From assembly GCA_008711295.1 (NCBI GenBank), contig VUYV01000521.1, forward strand, positions 242,849 through 306,848: a DNA stretch of 64,000 nt, written 5' to 3'. Positions 34,130-44,551 of this stretch are shown piece after piece (position 1 is the first letter of the stretch; each line of letters starts with the position of its first letter). The DNA is from Anarhynchus alexandrinus (Eukaryota > Chordata > Aves > Charadriiformes > Charadriidae). The position numbers were made by a program, and so were the translations under genes. Below the pieces are notes generated by a model. That model did not search any database. It worked only from the letters and a program-made list of their open reading frames with translations, and was not told the DNA's origin.

Positions 34130-37100
34130 TCAGGGCCCCACACAGGTGTAGGTGGTGTTTCCCCAGAGGAAGGCGGGGGATGAGGAGCGGAGCCACTGCA
34201 GCGTGGCTGCGCTCTGCTCACAGACCCAGCCGAGGGCTTCCCCGCACAGACCGCCTGACAGCCCCGAGCCCGACACCCTGCCGCAGGCCAGGAAAGAGCT
34301 GGTGGAGCGCTGGATTGGGAAGAGCCTGCAGGGAGAGAGTGGGCTGAGATGGGATGGGCAGGAAGGGCTGGGGTCACCCATCGGCAGCTCCTCCAGCCAG
34401 GGACCAGAGGATGCTGTGGGAGAAAAGCTCTTCCTCCCCATGGAGCACTGTCCCCTGCCGCCCTCCTCCCAGTTAGGACACACACTCTGATCCCCCCTAA
34501 CCCTACCTCTGCCTGTTTGACATATAGCCCCTGGCGCCATCATGCACGCAGCACCCCCAGGTCCCTCCTGGCAGTGCTCAGCACTAGCTGCACCAGGTAA
34601 ATCCTGGGAACCTGCTTTTGGGGGACACCCCCCCCCCAGCCCCTCACCCAGGCAGGGTGTGGGCATCAGGGTCAGCCCCTCGCAATATTCCCTCCCCTAA
34701 AATGCCCCAGTGCAGTCCTGGGAAGATGAGAGGTCCCCAAAATTTGGACCACATCCCTGTGTGCCAGTGGTCTGCCTGTCCCCCTGTCACCTCCCTGAGC
34801 CCTGATGCTGGACCCTCAGCAGCCCTGGCTGGGGACAAGTTGACAGCCTCACCCCTTCAGTGCGGTGCCATCCAGCCACTTCCAGTCAGACCTGGAGCTG
34901 TCCCGCTTCAGCCCCACGTGGAAGACTTCCATGTTGGCTGTGCGCACCAGGAAAGCCTAGAGCAGGAGAGGACCCACATGAACTCCCTTGAGGGGGACAC
35001 CCAGCCCCAGCCACGCGATTAGTGACAGGGGGATGCGCAGTTTGGGCACAGCATCGCCGGCTCCCTGCCTGGAGGCTTGGCTCGGCTTTGGGCACGGGGA
35101 CCAGAGCCAGGGAGCTCAGGCGATGTTGGAGATGGCTGGGTGACTGCTGAGGGACCTTGAGGTGGTCACCAATGCAGCCCAATGCCCGCGGGAAGTTGGA
35201 TGGGCCAGTCTGGGTGCACTCACCAGGGTGGTGTTGGCTCGGATGGTGACCAGCTGTGCCCCTCTGGAGCAGCAATCCTCTCTGCTCTGTTCCCAGCTCC
35301 TTTTGGCAGAGGAGAAGTAGTAGCACTGCCCCGCATCCCAGAGCCAGCCCACCGGGCAGAACTGGCATGGCCCTGCACACCAGAAACTCAGCCTGCAGGA
35401 GCAGCCGGGACAGGGCAGCCGGCAGGGGCTGCCACCAGCCCCCAGCCCAAGGGACAGGAGGGTGGCAAGGGGCAGACAGGGTGCCAACCAACACAGCGTA
35501 CTCCTATGGCTGCCCTGCGGAGAGAACCCTCCACTTGCCCTTAATCTGGAGCCCAGCTCCTACGTCCCATCCCCAGCTCCCCAGTGAGAGCCCCAGGGGA
35601 GATGGGTTGGTGACATGAAGGTGCTGGCACCGGGCAAGTGGGTGGGGGAGGGGAGGTCCAGGTTTGGGAGTGTGGTACAAACATCATTTGCAAAAGCTGA
35701 GAACGCAGTCAAGATTTCAGCTTCACTGGTCGAAAGAGAGCACCTGACGCCATCCGGCAGATGGATGCTCATGGCAGCCATGAGCCTGGTGCGTGCCCAG
35801 GCAACACTGAGCCGCACTGGGATCGTCTCTTCTGAACAGATCCCAGCAGCGCAGCCTGTTCAGCAGCACTGGGGCAGCTCTCCATGTCATGAGCCAGGGG
35901 ACAGGCAGCAAGGGTGAAGGAAGACTTGGGGGGAGGGCATGTTCTGGAGTAGAGACAGATCCTACCCCTTGAAAGGAACAGCCAGGCCCTCTCCAAACCT
36001 CACCCGGGAGCCCACCGGGCTCTCTTACCTCTCAGTGTCTGTTGCCCATACCTGGGGCTCTCCTCCGTGCTCCAGGGACTGTAGGCACAGCTTGCCTGTT
36101 GTCCTAAATCTACAGAAGAAGGGCACAGGAGTGTCCCCGCCAACCATGGGCTCCTGCTCCCAGCAGCAGCCAATGCCCTCTCCCACAGGACAGCCTTGCA
36201 GCTGAGGGCATCCCCCCATTTGGGTGAGCTGCCAGCCAAGCCCGCCAAGGTCCACCAGCCTTGCTATTCTTGGGAGCCCATCACATGACAGGCTTTCGGG
36301 GAAAGTGCTTCTGCATTTCAGTTTCAATGTCACCACTTCTCCCTCCTGTCTTCACTATGTTGCCAGGTGATGCAGGAGGGTGCCCCAGCGCCGTCCCCAA
36401 GCCCACGCTGTCCCCCCACCTTCCTCTCCCAGCCAGGCAGGCGATGTCTTGCCTCACTAAATTTCCTGCTTACCCCAGAACCTGCAAAGCTCTCAACCCC
36501 AAGCAGGAGGACCTTGTCTGTTGTTACATGAGCCCCATGGTGCCAGTCCCAACCCCAAGGCCCCGGCCAAAAAGGTCCAAGCACAAGCATGTACTCACAG
36601 TGGAAGCTCAAGCCGACGAGGACGATTTGTGCCAGCAGGAGCAGCAGGGAGAGGAGAGCCAGGCTGAGGGCTGCCCAGCACCAGGGCAGCCGCACCGTCT
36701 GCTGAGGAGCTGAGAAAGGGAGTTAGTATGGGTCCTGGGGACTTGGTGGGAGAGGTGGGGACCACCCAGCCAGGAAAGGTCTGTGAACCCTGGGCAGGGT
36801 CTCAGGAGGCAGCAGGGGAGCCCAGGAAAACTGAGGGAGAGCCCATTTGCAGCACCTTGAGCCTCCTAGAAGTTGTCTCCCTGCAGACGGTGCTTGGCAC
36901 GGGGGATAGAGCAGGGCATGGCGTGCCTGTGTGCACTTGAGGCACTGGGGTGCAGTGGGCATCCTCTGCCCTTAAGCACCTCCTTACCCGCTCCCTGAGA
37001 GCTGGCAGTCTGCAAAGGGGCTGGAGCGGAGCTGTTTAGGAGAGGATACGCGAAAGGAGGGAGCAAGGGGAGCAGGGCTGGGGGAACAGCTCTGCAAGAG

Positions 37101-37225
37101 ATCAAGGGTCTGCAGGAGGGCAGGGTACCCGCCAGGAGAGCTGGGGTGCCAGGGGCAGGGAGCAGCGTGCCATTACCTGGTGTGGGGGGCAAGCGCAGGT
37201 CGGCGTACGTGACCCCCTCTTCCAT
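34130..37225 (-). CDS. NK-receptor-type C-type lectin with ITIM (KLRB1/KLRF-like), complete 6-exon gene
   Basis: A type II receptor of 229 residues. Exons on minus: 37225-37177, 36709-36599, 36109-36029, 35372-35224, 34956-34853 and 34325-34130; all are GT-AG and phases sum to 690 nt. The tail starts MEEGVTYADL, an ITIM (V-x-Y-x-x-L), 10 residues in. The membrane segment LALLSLLLLLAQIVLVGL is followed by a short 27-residue stalk exon (the least certain exon) and a lectin-like domain with CPVGWLWDAGQCYYF, SREDCCSRGAQLV, VFHVGLKR, WKWLDGT and LGWVCEQ. The first lectin exon is 149 nt, as in the CD72 genes. Length and motifs resemble KLRB1, KLRF and CLEC2 proteins. No calcium-binding EPN/WND motif is present. 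An N-glycosylation site (NTT) lies in the long C-terminal extension. Exact orthology is unresolved, so no symbol is given. Likely an inhibitory receptor on lymphoid or myeloid cells. Confidence 0.88.
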
Positions 37226-38090
37226 CCCTCCCTCTGTCTCTCGCTCTGCGCCCCACGGGGGAAGCGGCAACCCCCTCCCAGCCCCCTTTGGCAGCCTCGT
37301 GTGTGACGCAAAATGGAAAGTGACATTTCCTGGCGGGGTCCCCAGAGGCACCACCTGGGCCACAACCCTGAGTGGGTCGTGGTGCTGCCAGCGACGAGGG
37401 CGAGGGGGGAGCCCCAGCCAGGCCGGCACCCCAGGCATCCCCATCACCAGGGAACCCCGCACCCCTGGCTGCGGGGCAGCGAGAGGTGGGGATGCCTGCT
37501 GGCTCAGATGTGGGGCCATGGCTGCACTGGGCAGCCGTGTGGAGGCTGCTCCCCCTGCCCCGACCCCCCAGGTGCTCAGTAGATCTGCCCTAGGGACTGT
37601 GCAGGGAAACTGGGCATCCTTGGGGAGCGGGACTCAGGGCCCTGTCTGTGTCCCTGAACTCCGTGTTCTCAAAGCAGCAAGGCCACCGGGTGTTTGCTTA
37701 GATGTGGTTTCTGCTGCCTTTGTTGGTTGTTTTTTTTTGCATGGGGCTGCAGCTGCATCTCGGCCTTGGAAAGCTGGGGGGTGGCGGCGGGGGATGGGGA
37801 CTGGAGTGCTCCTTCCCCTCCCGGAGCCTTGAGGGCTGCCGTGACGGGCACCCCCGCCGTGCCCTGGGGGCCACCAGTCCCCCTCCGGGGTGGTCCTCCC
37901 CCGGGGTCCCTGCCCTCCACCTCTACGGCCGGGCAGGGGCGGGGATGGCTGCGGGCAGACAACGACCCCCTCCGCCGGGCTGGCGGGTGATGGCGATGGA
38001 GGTGGGGGGGTGTGGGGGGATGGAGGAGGGGGTGGTGGGGAAGGCTGGCACGGTCAGGACTACGTTTCCCAGCGGCTCCTCCGGGGGCTG
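37226..38090. other. region between divergent genes, possible shared promoter area
   Basis: The minus-strand lectin gene starts at 37225 and the plus-strand trihelix gene at 38399. No exon is recognised between them. A short poly-T run lies near 37731-37738. Confidence 0.4.
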
Positions 38091-38398
38091 CACATGCTCG
38101 GTGCGGCTCCCGGCGACTCCCGGCAGCTCCCGGCGCGGCGCCCGGTGCGGCGCCCGGTGTCGCGCAGGGGAGCTCGGTGCGGCTCCCGGCAGTCCCCGGC
38201 GCGGATCCTACTGCGGCTCCCGGTGTAGCTCCCGGTGCAGCTCCCGGTGCGTCCCCCGGCGCGGCGCGGCGCGGCGGACTCCCGGTGCGCCCTCGGGAGC
38301 GCATGGCCGAGCCCCGGGGCTGAGCCCTGCCCATCCCAACCTCACCACCGAGCCCAGGGCCGAGCTTTTCCCCGGCACCCACTCTCACCCCCGGCATC
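38090..38398 (+). promoter_or_regulatory. CpG-island promoter / 5' UTR of the trihelix gene, with GC-rich short tandem repeat
   Basis: A very CpG-dense stretch directly upstream of the ATG at 38399. Within it, 38094-38280 is a degenerate tandem repeat of about 15 bp (GCGGCTCCCGGTGCA and variants). The repeat opens alanine/proline/glycine-rich frames on both strands, which should not be taken as proteins. No TATA box was found, as usual for CpG promoters. Confidence 0.7.
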
Positions 38399-41149
38399 AT
38401 GCCCCGCGGGCGAGCCTGGACGCAGGCGGAGGTCAGCAGCCTCCTGGCGCTGGTGGGGGGCTCGGGGGAGGCCGCCCTGCTCATGGCCTCCACGTCGCGA
38501 CCCAACGAGGCGCTGTGGCGGGAGATCTCGCAGGGGCTGGCGGCGGCCGGCTACAGGCGCAGCGTGGCCCAGTGCCGCTCCAAGTGGAAGGCGCTCAAGC
38601 AGGCTTTCCACTCGGAGCGGGAGACGCGCCGGAGGGCCGGCTGCCACTCGCCCCGGTTGCCCCCGCACTACCGAGCCATGAAGAGCATCTGGAAGGCGGC
38701 CGGGCGGCCCGTCTTTGGCGAGCGGAGGATGCCAGGTGGGTGCTGGGGACGTACGGGTGGGCTGGGCAGGATGGCTGGACGTGGGGTACTGGGGGAGCAC
38801 TAGTGCCACGCAGCCACCCGGGGTCCCTTGACAATCTCTTTCTCTTCCTTTAGACCTGGTGAAGCTGCCCCCCAGGAAGCGCAGGTCAGCCATTGCCGCC
38901 CACTCTCCATCCTCACCAGAGCCGCCAGGTACCTGTGGGCTCAGGCAACCGGAGTGGGGCTTGTACCGGCTGTGAGGTGGCAGGCGCCCCTTGTCTCCTG
39001 GTTATTGAAGCTCTTTTCTGCACCCCCTCACCCTCCTTCTGCAGAGCACGATGTCGGCAGGGACGCCCCAGGCGCGCTGCTGTCCCCGCTGCTGCAGTGT
39101 GCGAAGGATGAGCCAGAGAGCCGTAAGTACCAGTCTGCCCCGCTGCACCGGGCTGCACGGCCACGGCTCCAGCCCAAGCCCATGCCAGCATGATGGGAAT
39201 GGGGGGCTTAGCGGGTGGGAGGGCCCATCACAAGTCCCTCAGCAGGGATGCTCACCAATGGGGGTGTTGGGACTTCTCTCTCCCAGAGGCTTTGGCTCCA
39301 AACCAGCCCCAGAGCGTGAGGTGATGGGGATGGCTGGGATGGGGCAGGAAGGGTCCCTGGCTCTGACCCAGCCTGAGGGCATGGCAAGGCTGCTGGCTGC
39401 CCCGAGGCAAGTCGTGGGGCTCGAGGTCTCTTAAGGGACAGTGGCCCTGATCTGGCCCAGGGGGCTCTTGCGGCTGTGCGGCACTGCAAGGCATGTGACT
39501 CCCCTTCCTTTGGCAGGTCCTGGCTCCCCCCTTCCCCAGTAACACCATAAAGCTTCAGATGAGTTAGGACTGGGTGTGAGGGCCAGAGGTGTTTGCAGCT
39601 CCCCTGCCCTGCAGCGCACCCAGGGGCAGATCCTGCTCCCCCCTTGCTGTGCGCACTCTGATGGGCTTGGCACCGAGGTGATGCAGGATATGTCCCTGGG
39701 TCTGATTTGCGTGGGCACCCCGGCCAGCATCCCACACTGGGTAATTACCTTCTGTCTCCCTAAATTCCCCCTGCAGTTTCAAGTGGATGTGGGATTCTCC
39801 TTCACTTCCAGTCCTAATCTGTTGTGTAGCGTTGCTGCGCGCTGCTACGCCGCTGCTGCCTTCCAGCCCAGAGGTGGCTGCATTGCAGTGGTGGGTGAGT
39901 GACTCCTGCTTTTGTATATAGCTCGTGAACGCTTTGGGGCCCTGCAGGGCGCTGTGGAGCTGTGGCTAGGGCATGTCGGGCTGCGGGGCTGGCCGGGGCA
40001 AACCGGGCAGACCCCTGGCTGGTGGTGATCCCCATCAGACGGCACATCTCTCCTCTCTGCTCTCTCCCAGCAGCCGGTGGGGACCACATCGCTGGAGTGC
40101 CGCCCACTCCCCCCGCTGTGCCACGTAAGACTTTCCTTGCCCTGCTCAGTCCGGTAAACCCCCTCAGCCCTGTGAGCAGGGTCTGATATGGTTCTCATTG
40201 CAGACGCCAGTCGCTGCTTCCCCCCCCTTCCCCACCTGGGTGAGTACCGTGTCCAGGCCACTGTGCTTGTGCACCGCAGGGCAGGAGGCAGCCACAGCTC
40301 ACGGGCTGGGTCTGCTTTCCTTCCAGGCTGTCACACCACCCTGAAGCAGGAAAGAGATGAGCAAAAGGCTGGTAAGGGTCTGCAGCTTCAAGCAAGTCCC
40401 CCTGGTCCGGGGAGGGGGGCAGCTCTGTCCTGTCCCACCCGTGGGGATGGAGAGCAGGGGGTCCCACAGCCAGTGCCAGCCTGGGGCTCTGTGGCAGGGT
40501 CAGGCTGCGCACGGGGCTGGGGTGGCTCCAGCACGCTGGTTTCTCCCTCCATACCATACCATACCATCGTGGCAGGTTTTCCTGGTGAGACGTCCCCGGG
40601 GATGGCAAGAGGAAACCGAGTACTGCCAGTGGCCACCGCAGCCCTGGGCTCCCCTGGGACCGCTGCCATGAGCGAGCAGCTGGCGGTGGGTGAAGAGGCG
40701 TCAGACGCAAGCCTGCATGGTGGGTCCTGCCTGCAGCATCCCAACAGCCTCACAGGGGCTCGTCGGAGCAGCGGTGAGGGTTTGCTGCCCCTGACCCTCC
40801 TCTCACTGCAGGCTCCGGGGTGGCAGGCTTGCTGCAGAACGTCCAGCAGCTGCTGGTGCAGATCCTACAGACGTCGCGGCAGCAGCAGGCACTGCTGGAG
40901 AGCCTGGCCAGTGACACCGTCTCCCACCTCCACCTCCTCTCCCACAGCCTGGTGCAGGTGGGCGAGACCCTACACCAGCTCCTGCTCCGGCCGCAGACCC
41001 ATCCTGGCCTTCTCGGCCACTACGGTCCCCACGTGCCCCTTTTCGAGGGTGGCCCTGGGGTGCCCTGTTCCCCCGGCTCTCCCCACACCTCCCCAGATCA
41101 CAAAGAGGAGCCTCGGGTGTCCCCTGCCGCCAGCTGCACGCCCCCATGA
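38399..41149 (+). CDS. Myb/SANT-like (trihelix) DNA-binding domain protein, 8 exons
   Basis: A predicted nuclear DNA-binding protein. Exons: 38399-38735, 38854-38928, 39045-39122, 40071-40124, 40204-40239, 40327-40371, 40576-40719 and 40812-41149, giving 1107 nt (368 residues plus TGA). Every intron is phase 1. Exon 1 carries the trihelix domain (Myb_DNA-bind_4 type) at about residues 5-75: RAWTQAEVSSLLAL, then LWREISQGLAAAGY, then SVAQCRSKWKALKQAF. A basic patch, PPRKRR, in exon 2 is a likely nuclear localisation signal. The last exon predicts a leucine-rich helix (AGLLQNVQQLLVQILQTSRQ) that could be a dimerising coiled coil. The small middle exons encode low-complexity proline/acidic linker and are individually less certain; the acceptor at 40071 is a CAGCAG repeat allowing one-codon variation. 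MSANTD or ZSCAN20/29-type family is likely; no single orthologue was recognised. Confidence 0.85.
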
Positions 41150-41259
41150 GTGCCACCATCCCCGGCCCCAGGGGCGACGGCTTCGCTACGCAGCCACGGC
41201 ACAAATCTTTATAGCAGAGGCCCCGGATATTTTGAAAGTTTATAGAAGAGAGACATTTT

Positions 41260-41265
41260 AATAAA
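41260..41265 (+). terminator. polyadenylation signal AATAAA for the trihelix gene
   Basis: AATAAA follows an AT-rich stretch 111 bp after the TGA at 41149, giving a short 3' UTR. Confidence 0.85.
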
Positions 41266-41270
41266 ATTAA

Positions 41271-41745
41271 AAATAGCTTTTGTACCAGCAATGACAATCG
41301 ACCAATTCTTTTCCCGTCTCTGGGGGACATTCCCCTTCTCACTTTCGAAATGAGCAGAAGGGGAACTCCGCTATTTATAGCCTCTGGGAAACTCCCAGGC
41401 CACACACTGTGGGGCAGATGTGCTTTCTCTGCCCCTGACGGCTCCCTGACAGATTCCAGCTGTGCTTGGCACCGGCAGGACCTGGAGGATGTGCTTCCGT
41501 GCCATGGAGGAGAGCAGGGCTGCCACGGGCTGGGGAGGGCAGAGAGCCCAAACGGGGCACAGGCTGCATCCCTGTGGAAGGGCAGGAGCCAGGGTGGGCA
41601 ATGCTGGGCAGCACTGGGGCTGAGGAGGCAGCTCATGCTGTGGCCATGTTCCTTCGGTCACCAGGTCTTTGGTGAGTCCCTTCTAGTGGGCAAGCTGGGG
41701 GCTTGCGGCATTCTGTGGTGAGCCCAGTCCTGCTCCCAGGGCTCA
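41271..41745. other. intergenic, nothing recognised
   Basis: Between the trihelix 3' end and the galactosyltransferase remnant. No domain or repeat was seen on either strand. Confidence 0.45.
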
Positions 41746-41749
41746 GGAC

Positions 41750-42420
41750 ATGGATCATCATCAGATAGCAGTAGTCGCAGGCATGCTGTGCTTGTCTGCA
41801 ACGTTCTGCTTGGCAAAGCTGTCACTGACTCTTGCCCAGACCCCCACCACCTCCACCAGGATGCCCACATCCTCCATGGGGCTGGGGCGGATGTGCCAGC
41901 TACCTCCAGAACCTCTTAGCCATGTCCAGGGAGAGGATGTAGGTAGTGCTATTGGCATAGGTCGGGTAGATGTCAGGACAGTAGTCCTGCTGTGCCACGT
42001 GCCACTTGCTGGAGGGGTGACAGGGGACCTGCCACTTCTCCCAGGAGAAGAGGGATCCCACATAGAGGCTGGTCTGCACCAGGTCACGCCCAACCAGGAA
42101 GGTGGGCAAGCAGTCCATGTTGAAGCAGTCATAGTCCATCTTGAGGATGTAGCGGGGCTGGCACTGCTCAGACGCTGTGCGTGACCTTCAGGGTGAGGTT
42201 GCAGTAGATGTCCCTGTAGCTCCCCACCAAGATGTCCCCATGCTCCTGCCCTTCCTGCTGCATGCCCCAGCCCACTGCTGCCTCGGATGCCTGCCCCACC
42301 AGAGACACCATCTACCAGGGGCTTACCAGGGCACCCCACGTTCTCCAGAGGACATGCTGAGCCTCCACATGGCCCACCACGGCTGTCACCAGGATGAGCA
42401 GCACACACCAGCTGGCTGGA
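41750..42420 (-). pseudogene. beta-1,3-galactosyltransferase-like (GT31) pseudogene
   Basis: On minus, family motifs appear in the right order but in different frames. Near 42415-42330 is LLILVTAVVGHVEAQ followed by LWRTWG, matching the N-terminal VT...EAR..IR.TWG block. Near 42255-42190 is EHGDILVGSYRDIYCNLTLKV. From about 42165 to 41903 come YILKMDYDCF (the DxD metal-binding motif as DYD), SSKWHVAQQDYCPDIYPTY and YILSLDMAKR. Near 41890-41840 is PMEDVGILVE, matching the late EDV motif. At least two frameshifts and in-frame stops (after LTLKVTHSV and after MAKRFWR) break it. No introns separate the blocks, as is usual for this family. The subfamily (B3GALT rather than B3GNT) is inferred. Confidence 0.8.
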
Positions 42421-43240
42421 GCAACCTACATGCGGCCAAGCCATGGAGAGGGGCCAGGGGCATGGCCAACGGGGCCACCAGCGAAGTGGCCGGGGACAGC
42501 AAGTGCTACAGCACCAGCAAGCAGCAGCATTGCAGCCCAGCTGGCATCTGCAGGGGAGAAGCGTGGGCGAACAGTGGTGGGAAAGCCTCTCACAGCACCA
42601 TCCCTCACCCCACGCAAGCTGCACAGCCTGGGTCAGAGAGAAGGTCCGTGTCGCGGAGCCATGCTGGCCCCATGATGCAGTGGGCAGCGAGATGGGGTTC
42701 TGTGGGGGCTGCTGGGAGCAGGGCCAGCCCTGGTGGGGATGGTGCTCCCACGGCCGCACACAAACCATCCTCTGTGCTCCTGAGCAGGGAGCAGAAAGCG
42801 GCTGGCTGCTGGCCAGCAGCGCTGGCCCCAAGCCTCGCAGCGGTGGGGCCACTGCCTGCAAACAGCTCTGCCCTGGCTGCCCCCACTGGGGGGCCGATTA
42901 GGGTGGGCCAAGGTAGGAGAAAGGTGGGATCTCCCTTCCTGAGCCCTGCCACCAGTGAGGCTGCAACGGGAGGGCACCTTTGGGCTGTGATCACCCATGC
43001 TCCCCACCACCCTGCTGTGCTCCCCGTCATCCTTCTGTGCTCCCCCCTACCTTGCCACGATTTCCATCACCCCACTGAGCTCCCACCACCCCTCTGTGAT
43101 CCCCATCATCTCACCACGCTCCCCACCACCCTGCTTTGCTCCCTGCCATCCTGCTGTGCTCCCCCCACCAGAGGCTGCAGCTTCCTCCCTCCAGCCCTGG
43201 GACACCCTGGCACCCATTCCTTGAGCCCCCAGGGGTGCTG
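42421..43240. other. no gene recognised; long accidental open frames
   Basis: Stop-poor GC-rich sequence on both strands. A repeated CTGCTGTGCTCCC / CATCACCCCAC pattern at 43000-43170 looks like a diverged short tandem repeat. Confidence 0.45.
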
Positions 43241-43249
43241 GGGCAGTGG

Positions 43250-43587
43250 GGCAGGCTGTTCCTCCGCACTGGGGGGGTGCAGTGAGGTGAAGGGGGATGC
43301 AGTGAGGTGCAGGGGGATGCAATGCAGTGTGTGGGTCTGCAGCAAGGGTGCAGTGAGGGAGAAGGTGGGGTGCAGGGGGGTCCAGGGGTGTGTGTGTGTC
43401 TGCAGGGAGGGTGCAGGGGACTGCAGTGCAGTGTGTGTGGGTGCAGTGAGGGTGCGATGGGGTGCAGTAGGGTGCTGGTGGGATTGCAGGGGGGTGCAGA
43501 GGGCTGCGGGGGAGGTGCAGGGAGGGTGCAGGGGGAGTACAGGGGGGTTTCAGGGGAGGTTCAATGGAGGGTGTAAGGGGGGTGCAG
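43250..43587 (+). repeat. GTGCAG-type tandem repeat running into a gap
   Basis: Units such as GGGGTGCAGTGAGGTGCAGGGGGATGCAGTGAGG vary around a core of GTGCAGGGGGG with spacing near 10-16 bp. The array reaches the gap at 43588 and continues briefly after it (44090-44125, GGGGGGTGCAGTGGGTGTGCAGGGGGTGC), so the gap is probably an unassembled part of the array. Confidence 0.85.
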
Positions 43588-44089
43588 NNNNNNNNNNNNN
43601 NNNNNNNNNNNNNNNNNNNNNNNNNNNNNNNNNNNNNNNNNNNNNNNNNNNNNNNNNNNNNNNNNNNNNNNNNNNNNNNNNNNNNNNNNNNNNNNNNNNN
43701 NNNNNNNNNNNNNNNNNNNNNNNNNNNNNNNNNNNNNNNNNNNNNNNNNNNNNNNNNNNNNNNNNNNNNNNNNNNNNNNNNNNNNNNNNNNNNNNNNNNN
43801 NNNNNNNNNNNNNNNNNNNNNNNNNNNNNNNNNNNNNNNNNNNNNNNNNNNNNNNNNNNNNNNNNNNNNNNNNNNNNNNNNNNNNNNNNNNNNNNNNNNN
43901 NNNNNNNNNNNNNNNNNNNNNNNNNNNNNNNNNNNNNNNNNNNNNNNNNNNNNNNNNNNNNNNNNNNNNNNNNNNNNNNNNNNNNNNNNNNNNNNNNNNN
44001 NNNNNNNNNNNNNNNNNNNNNNNNNNNNNNNNNNNNNNNNNNNNNNNNNNNNNNNNNNNNNNNNNNNNNNNNNNNNNNNNNNNNNNNNN
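43588..44089. other. assembly gap (502 N)
   Basis: Undetermined bases, flanked on both sides by the same G-rich tandem repeat. Confidence 1.
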
Positions 44090-44125
44090 GCGGGGGGGTG
44101 CAGTGGGTGTGCAGGGGGTGCCCGG

Positions 44126-44551
44126 GGACCGCCGGGCGCGGGGTGCACCGCGGCGCCCTTGGCCATGCGGGCAGGGCCGGGTTAGAGTGACAGCTCGGCA
44201 GCCAATAGGAGATCAGGAAGAAGAGGCGGGGGCGGGGTCAGATCAAGGCCCGCCTCACCGCCGGGGGCGTGGCCGAGGAGCACTCTACCCAATCGCAGAG
44301 GCTGCGGCGGAGCACGGGCGGCGCGGCCAATCATGCAGCGGGGAGGGGCGGGAGGGGCGGGGCTCCCCGTGACGTCACGGGAGAGGGGATTCCCCCGGCG
44401 GGACGGGACGACCCGGGGCAGCCCCCGGAGCTCCTGCGGGGGGGTTTCGGCCCCCGGCCCGGTCCTGCCTGCCCCAGGGCTGGGGCATCGCCACCCCCCG
44501 GCATTGCCCCCCTTCCCCAGAACGGGGGGTCGCCCCCTCAGTGAAAAGGAG
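44126..44551. promoter_or_regulatory. orphan CpG-island promoter with CCAAT boxes, GC boxes and a CRE
   Basis: CpG-dense DNA holds three CCAAT pentamers on the plus strand (44202-44206, 44289-44293, 44327-44331), several GGGCGG boxes (near 44228, 44346 and 44356) and a perfect cAMP-response palindrome TGACGTCA at 44370-44377. A possible splice donor, AGGAG|GTGAGC, follows at 44551/44552. This is a typical NF-Y/SP1/CREB housekeeping layout. No protein-coding exon was recognised on either side, so the transcript it drives is unknown. Confidence 0.65.

Noticed and set aside
37669..38505. 278-codon Ala/Pro/Gly-rich frame on minus
   Set aside because: It is antisense to the CpG island repeat and the trihelix first exon; the composition comes from the 15-bp GC-rich repeat.
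41761..42861. 366-codon open frame on minus
   Set aside because: The galactosyltransferase motifs in this interval lie mostly in the other frames; the long frame reflects low stop density in GC-rich DNA.
42177..44372. 731-codon open frame on plus
   Set aside because: About 167 codons are undetermined gap bases; the rest is repeat and antisense to the pseudogene.
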